NCBI RefSeq assembly: GCF_030409335.1
Contig: NZ_JAUFPN010000206.1
Span: forward strand, 62,001-126,000
Length of the DNA: 64,000 nt
Direction: 5' to 3'
Source: Paeniroseomonas aquatica
GTDB lineage: Bacteria; Pseudomonadota; Alphaproteobacteria; Acetobacterales; Acetobacteraceae
Part shown: piece after piece, positions 61,099-64,000 of the stretch
Layout: every line of letters starts with the position of its first letter
Position numbering within the stretch: position 1 is the first letter of the stretch
Program-made: the position numbers and the translations under genes
Notes under the pieces: model-generated
Database searches by the model: none
The model's input: the letters and a program-made list of their open reading frames with translations, nothing else
What the model was told of the DNA's origin: nothing

Positions 61099-62139
61099 GT
61101 GCGGGATGGGGCCGGCGCGCCGGTGACGCCGCGCCCGCTGTCCCGGCGCGGCTGCGCCGCCGCCCTGCTGGCCCTGGCCGGCTGCACCCCCGTGGTCATG
61201 CCGGCGGGCCCCGCGCTGGCGCCGACCGCCATCGCCACCGATGCCTTCGTCATGCCGGACGGAGCCCGGCTGCCCTACCGGTCCTGGCTGCCGCCGGAGC
61301 GGCCGCGGGCCATCATCCTCGCTATCCATGGGTTCGGTGATTACTCCCGCAACAGCCTCGACATCCCGGCGCCGCTCTTCCTCGCCCAGGGCATCGGCGT
61401 CTATGCCTATGACCAGCGCGGCTTCGGCGCCGCCCCGAACCGTGGCTACTGGCCCGGCGCCGAGACCCTGGCGGCGGATGCCACGGCCGCCGCCCGGTCG
61501 CTGCGCGGCCGCCACCCCGGCATTCCGCTCATCCTGCTGGGCGAGAGCATGGGCGCCGCCGTGGCGCTGGTCGCCTCGGCCGCCGCCGAGCCGCCGCCGG
61601 TCGACGGATACGTCCTGATGGCCCCCGGCATCCGCGGCCGCGCGACCATGAGCGACTTCAGCAAGCGGGTGCTCGAATTCGCCGCCCGCGCCATACCGGC
61701 GGTCGGCTTCTCCGGCTCGGCGCCGGGCTTCACCCCGACCGACAACGACGCGGCGATGCGGCGCTGGGCCGAGGATCCCCTGACCACCAAGAGCTTTCGC
61801 GTCGATGCGGTCTATGGCCTCATCAACCTGATGGACGCGGCCCTGGCCGCGGCGGCCGGCTTCCGGGGGAGGGTGCTCATCCTCTACGGCGGCCACGACC
61901 GGATCGTCCCGGCGGCGGCCATACGCGGCCTGCTCCAGGTCCTGCCGGCGACGGGGTCCCGGCACTTCGCCTTCTACCCGGAGGGCTACCACCTGCTGCT
62001 CCGGGACCAGCAACGCAGCTTGGTCGGCGCGGATATCGCGGCCTGGATCCTGGCGCCCGGCGCGGCCTTGCCGTCCGACGCCGAGGCCGCCGGCCAGCAA
62101 TGGCTGCATGAAGCACCCGCTGCGGCGCGGACGCCATGA
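61099..62139 (+). CDS. Lipoprotein alpha/beta hydrolase (monoacylglycerol-lipase type)
   Basis: 346 residues if GTG 61099 is the start; GTG 61123, in a GTGA overlap with a 22-codon upstream frame, is an alternative. An N-terminal signal with lipobox LALAGC (Cys29) is followed by the Hydrolase_4 fold: RAIILAIHGFGDYSRNSLDIPAPL, IGVYAYDQRGFGAAP, LILLGESMGAAVALVAS (nucleophile elbow) and LILYGGHDRIVPAAAIR with a final HLLLRDQQ. The protein is probably an esterase facing the periplasm or outer membrane. It lies next to deacetylase, glycosyltransferase and acyltransferase genes, suggesting lipid or glycan modification. Confidence 0.85.
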   Translation: MRDGAGAPVTPRPLSRRGCAAALLALAGCTPVVMPAGPALAPTAIATDAFVMPDGARLPYRSWLPPERPRAIILAIHGFGDYSRNSLDIPAPLFLAQGIGVYAYDQRGFGAAPNRGYWPGAETLAADATAAARSLRGRHPGIPLILLGESMGAAVALVASAAAEPPPVDGYVLMAPGIRGRATMSDFSKRVLEFAARAIPAVGFSGSAPGFTPTDNDAAMRRWAEDPLTTKSFRVDAVYGLINLMDAALAAAAGFRGRVLILYGGHDRIVPAAAIRGLLQVLPATGSRHFAFYPEGYHLLLRDQQRSLVGADIAAWILAPGAALPSDAEAAGQQWLHEAPAAARTP

Positions 62140-62142
62140 CCG

Positions 62143-63075
62143 GTGCACCGGCCCGCCCTGGGGTGCCGTGCCCTGTCCGATGACCTGACCGACCGGCCCC
62201 GGCGCGGCCCGGGCCGCCTGTCGCCTGCCGCCCGCCTCGCCGCCCGCCTTGCCCCCCTGCGGGCCTGGTCGCCCGCGCCGGTGCCGCGCGCCTCGCTCTG
62301 GCTGCATGGCGTCGCCGCGCTCGGCATCGTGGCCGAGCCGCAGCACTGGCCGCAGATGCTGGCGGTCCTGGCCGGCAACCATGCCGTGCTCGGCGCGCTG
62401 ATGCATCCCCGGAGCACCCAGCTCGGCCCGAATCTGGTCGCCCTGCCCGGCACCATGGGCAAGGCCGTCGCCCTGACCTTTGACGACGGCCCCGACCCGG
62501 AGGTGACTCCGCGCGTCCTCGACCTGCTCGACCGGCATGGTGCGACCGCGAGCTTCTTCGTGATCGGCCGCAAGGCCGCCCGCCACGGCGCCCTGCTGCG
62601 GGAGATCGGCCGGCGCGGCCATACGATCGAGAACCACAGCTACCACCACGCCAAGAGCTTCGCCTGCCGCGGCCCCTGGGCGCTGCGCCGGGAGGTCGTG
62701 CTGACCCAGCGGGCCGTCGCCGAAGCCACCGGCGTCGCGCCGCGGTTCTTCCGGGCGCCGATGGGGCTGCGGAGCCCCCTGCTGGACCCGGTCCTGGCGC
62801 TGGAGGGGCTGCAACTGGTGTCCTGGACCCGGCGTGGCTACGACGGGCGGGGCGACGATCCGGGACGGGTGCTGGACCGGCTGACCCGCGGCCTCGCCGC
62901 CCGCGACATCCTGCTGCTGCACGACGGCACCCCCGGCACCCGGCCGAGGGGCGAGGCCGCCGTGCTCGCGGTGCTGCCGCCGCTGCTCGCCCGCTGCGCC
63001 GCCGCCGGGCTCAGGGTCGGGTCACTGGCGCCGGTGGCGGCGCGGGCGTCCCCCGCCGCAGCCGCCGGGCGATGA
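62143..63075 (+). CDS. Polysaccharide deacetylase (NodB homology domain)
   Basis: 310 residues from GTG 62143, three bases after the hydrolase stop. The NodB domain starts at VALTFDDGPDPEVTPRVLDLLDRHGATASFFVIGRKAARHG and includes the HTIENHSYHHAKSF zinc-histidine motif, ATGVAPRFFRAPMGLRSP and LSWTRRG-YDGRG-type C-terminal blocks (here VSWTRRGYDGRG) plus a final DILLLHDGTPG. It has an uncharged N-terminal extension with two hydrophobic stretches (SLWLHGVAALGIV, MLAVLAGNHAVLGAL) that may anchor it to the inner membrane. It should de-N-acetylate an amino sugar of a glycan or glycolipid. It overlaps the GT2 gene on the opposite strand by 65 bases. Confidence 0.9.
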   Translation: MHRPALGCRALSDDLTDRPRRGPGRLSPAARLAARLAPLRAWSPAPVPRASLWLHGVAALGIVAEPQHWPQMLAVLAGNHAVLGALMHPRSTQLGPNLVALPGTMGKAVALTFDDGPDPEVTPRVLDLLDRHGATASFFVIGRKAARHGALLREIGRRGHTIENHSYHHAKSFACRGPWALRREVVLTQRAVAEATGVAPRFFRAPMGLRSPLLDPVLALEGLQLVSWTRRGYDGRGDDPGRVLDRLTRGLAARDILLLHDGTPGTRPRGEAAVLAVLPPLLARCAAAGLRVGSLAPVAARASPAAAAGR

Positions 63076-63811
63076 GCCAGGGCAGCCGCAGCAGCATGCC
63101 CAGCACCAGCCGGATGTGCATCCAGGTCAGCAGCGCATTGTCCCGGCCGTAGCGGAAATGCGAGACCCCGCCGTCCTCGGCCTTGAGGTAGCGGACCGGC
63201 GCCGGGATGTTGGCCAGCGGCAGGCCGGCCCAGGCCAGCCGGACCGCCGCCTCCGGATCGAAGTCGAAACGCCGCATCCGGCCGCCGCGCCGCATCACCC
63301 GCAGCAGCGGCGCGATCGGATAGACGCGGAAGCCGAAGAGCGAATCGCCGATGCCGGCGCCCAGGGTCTCGAGGTTCGCCCACCAATTGGAGATGCGCCG
63401 GCCGCGCACCCGCAGCTGCGGCGCCTCCGGCCCGAAGACCGGCCGCCCCAGTATCAGCGCCGCGGGGGCGGCGGCGGAGGCGGCCATGAAATGGCCGATG
63501 GCGGCGGCGGGATGCTGGCCGTCGGCGTCCATGACCAGCGCATGGGTGAAGCCGGCCGCCGCGGCTTCCTGCAGCCCCGCCAGCACCGCGGCGCCCTTGC
63601 CGCCATTGGCCGGCAGCCGGATGAGGCGACACTCCGGGTCGTCCTGCACCGCGGCGCGCAGCAGCGCGTCGCTGCCGTCGGTGCTGCCGTCGATCACCAC
63701 CCAGACCGGCGCCCAGGCCGCCCGGGCGGCGCGCACCGTCTCCGGCAGCAGCGGTCCGGTATTGTAGCTGGGTATCAGCACGAGCTGTCGCGCCCCGGGC
63801 GCCTCGGCCAT
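63011..63811 (-). CDS. Glycosyltransferase family 2
   Basis: 266 residues from ATG 63811, one base overlapping the upstream stop (TGATG). GT-A fold: RQLVLIPSYNTGPLLPETVRAAR, VWVVIDGSTDGSD, GGKGAAVLAGLQEAAAAGFTHALVMDADGQHP (the DxD-like DADG), FDFDPEAAVRLAWAGLP and YLKAEDGGVSHFRYGRDN. The C-terminal LVLGMLLRLPWLIARRLRRG is a membrane-associated stretch. Its end runs 65 bases into the deacetylase gene on the other strand. It resembles dolichol-phosphate-mannose-synthase-type enzymes. The neighbouring acyltransferase suggests a glycolipid product. Confidence 0.87.
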   Translation of the reverse strand: MAEAPGARQLVLIPSYNTGPLLPETVRAARAAWAPVWVVIDGSTDGSDALLRAAVQDDPECRLIRLPANGGKGAAVLAGLQEAAAAGFTHALVMDADGQHPAAAIGHFMAASAAAPAALILGRPVFGPEAPQLRVRGRRISNWWANLETLGAGIGDSLFGFRVYPIAPLLRVMRRGGRMRRFDFDPEAAVRLAWAGLPLANIPAPVRYLKAEDGGVSHFRYGRDNALLTWMHIRLVLGMLLRLPWLIARRLRRGTPAPPPAPVTRP

Positions 63812-64000
63812 CAGGCGGCCCGGCCGGCGGAATGCCCCGGCCTTGGGGATGCGGCCGGGATGGCGAGCCAGGCGGCCGGCCGGCTGGCCGGCAGCTCGGC
63901 CCGGTAGTGCCGTTCCAGCCAAGCGACGCAGGCCTCCGGAGTCCCGCCGACGGCGAAGCGTTCGCCCAGCCGCACCCGGAAGACCAGCGGCAGCACCGGG
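63811..64000 (-). CDS. C-terminus of a probable acyltransferase (partial)
   Basis: Only the last roughly 62 codons are visible, and the frame is open to the right edge. The segment LPLVFRVRLGERFAVGGTPEACVAWLERHYRAELP resembles the end of PlsC/LpxL-like lysophospholipid acyltransferases that stand beside GT2 and deacetylase genes in lipid-linked pathways. The 25-residue tail is Ala/Pro rich. The acyltransferase call is a guess from pattern and context. Its stop overlaps the GT2 start by one base. Confidence 0.4.
   Translation of the reverse strand, partial: PVLPLVFRVRLGERFAVGGTPEACVAWLERHYRAELPASRPAAWLAIPAASPRPGHSAGRAA

Noticed and set aside
61058-61126. 22-codon upstream reading frame before the lipoprotein hydrolase
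   Set aside because: It ends in a GTGA overlap with a possible GTG start, but without conservation data it cannot be told from chance in this GC-rich sequence.
1-64000. tRNA genes, CRISPR arrays, insertion sequences or prophage genes
   Set aside because: I saw no cloverleaf-like sequence, no repeat-spacer pattern, no transposase or integrase-like protein and no terminal inverted repeats.

Overview
The window is a 64-kb piece of a very GC-rich alphaproteobacterial chromosome. Gene content and protein style (a Bug-type solute receptor, a homospermidine synthase, rplM-rpsI followed by a short-form argC, tightly overlapping minus-strand operons) suggest the Acetobacteraceae, perhaps a Roseomonas or Paracraurococcus relative. 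That placement is an inference from style, not a phylogeny. No tRNA, rRNA, insertion sequence, prophage or CRISPR array is visible. The genes are almost all intact. Overlaps of the ATGA, GTGA or TGATG type are common, and several convergent gene pairs end in a strong shared hairpin.

Layout. 1-9 kb: the 3' end of gatB, a TM2 protein, a YfcG-type glutathione transferase, an amidohydrolase, an orphan lipoprotein, a formamidase/acetamidase divergent from a DUF169 gene with a twin-arginine amidohydrolase, then folE. 9-19.6 kb: one minus-strand operon that runs ECF sigma factor, probable anti-sigma factor, CnrX-like periplasmic sensor, outer-membrane factor, membrane-fusion protein and two RND permeases of the MdtBC/MuxBC type. 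19.8-26.9 kb: a polysaccharide or glycolipid operon (initiating sugar transferase, flippase, four glycosyltransferases, YdcF protein) with no visible polymerase. 27-37.5 kb: metabolic genes (L-2-hydroxyglutarate-oxidase-like protein, unusual crotonase, HMG-CoA-lyase-like protein with a CoA transferase, glgX, deaminase, MFS carrier, lldD). 37.5-42.3 kb: a second glycosyltransferase group with two uncharacterised partner proteins.

42.4-47 kb: a large alpha/beta hydrolase, then a PepSY / response regulator / histidine kinase operon. It is divergent from a 62-residue membrane protein across a striking four-half-site operator. 47-51 kb: a polyamine block (homospermidine synthase, ornithine decarboxylase, agmatinase). 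The decarboxylase has a long leader containing a 16-residue leader peptide and mutually exclusive RNA pairings, which is the most interesting regulatory signal in the window. 51-54 kb: NIPSNAP protein, a cysteine homologue of the UGSC selenoprotein family with a conserved-looking partner, a small membrane protein and a GST. 54-58.2 kb: a catabolic operon (Bug receptor, IlvD/Edd dehydratase, M20 hydrolase) with a palindrome in its upstream region. 58.3-64 kb: rplM-rpsI, argC, a gamma-carbonic-anhydrase-like protein, a lipoprotein hydrolase, a polysaccharide deacetylase, a GT2 glycosyltransferase and the tail of a probable acyltransferase.

How parts work together. Agmatinase and ornithine decarboxylase both make putrescine, and homospermidine synthase uses it, so the three form a short pathway. 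The ECF cassette probably controls the RND pump directly below it. The two-component operon probably controls itself and the small divergent membrane gene. All functional calls rest on motif and family recognition by eye; no database search was run.
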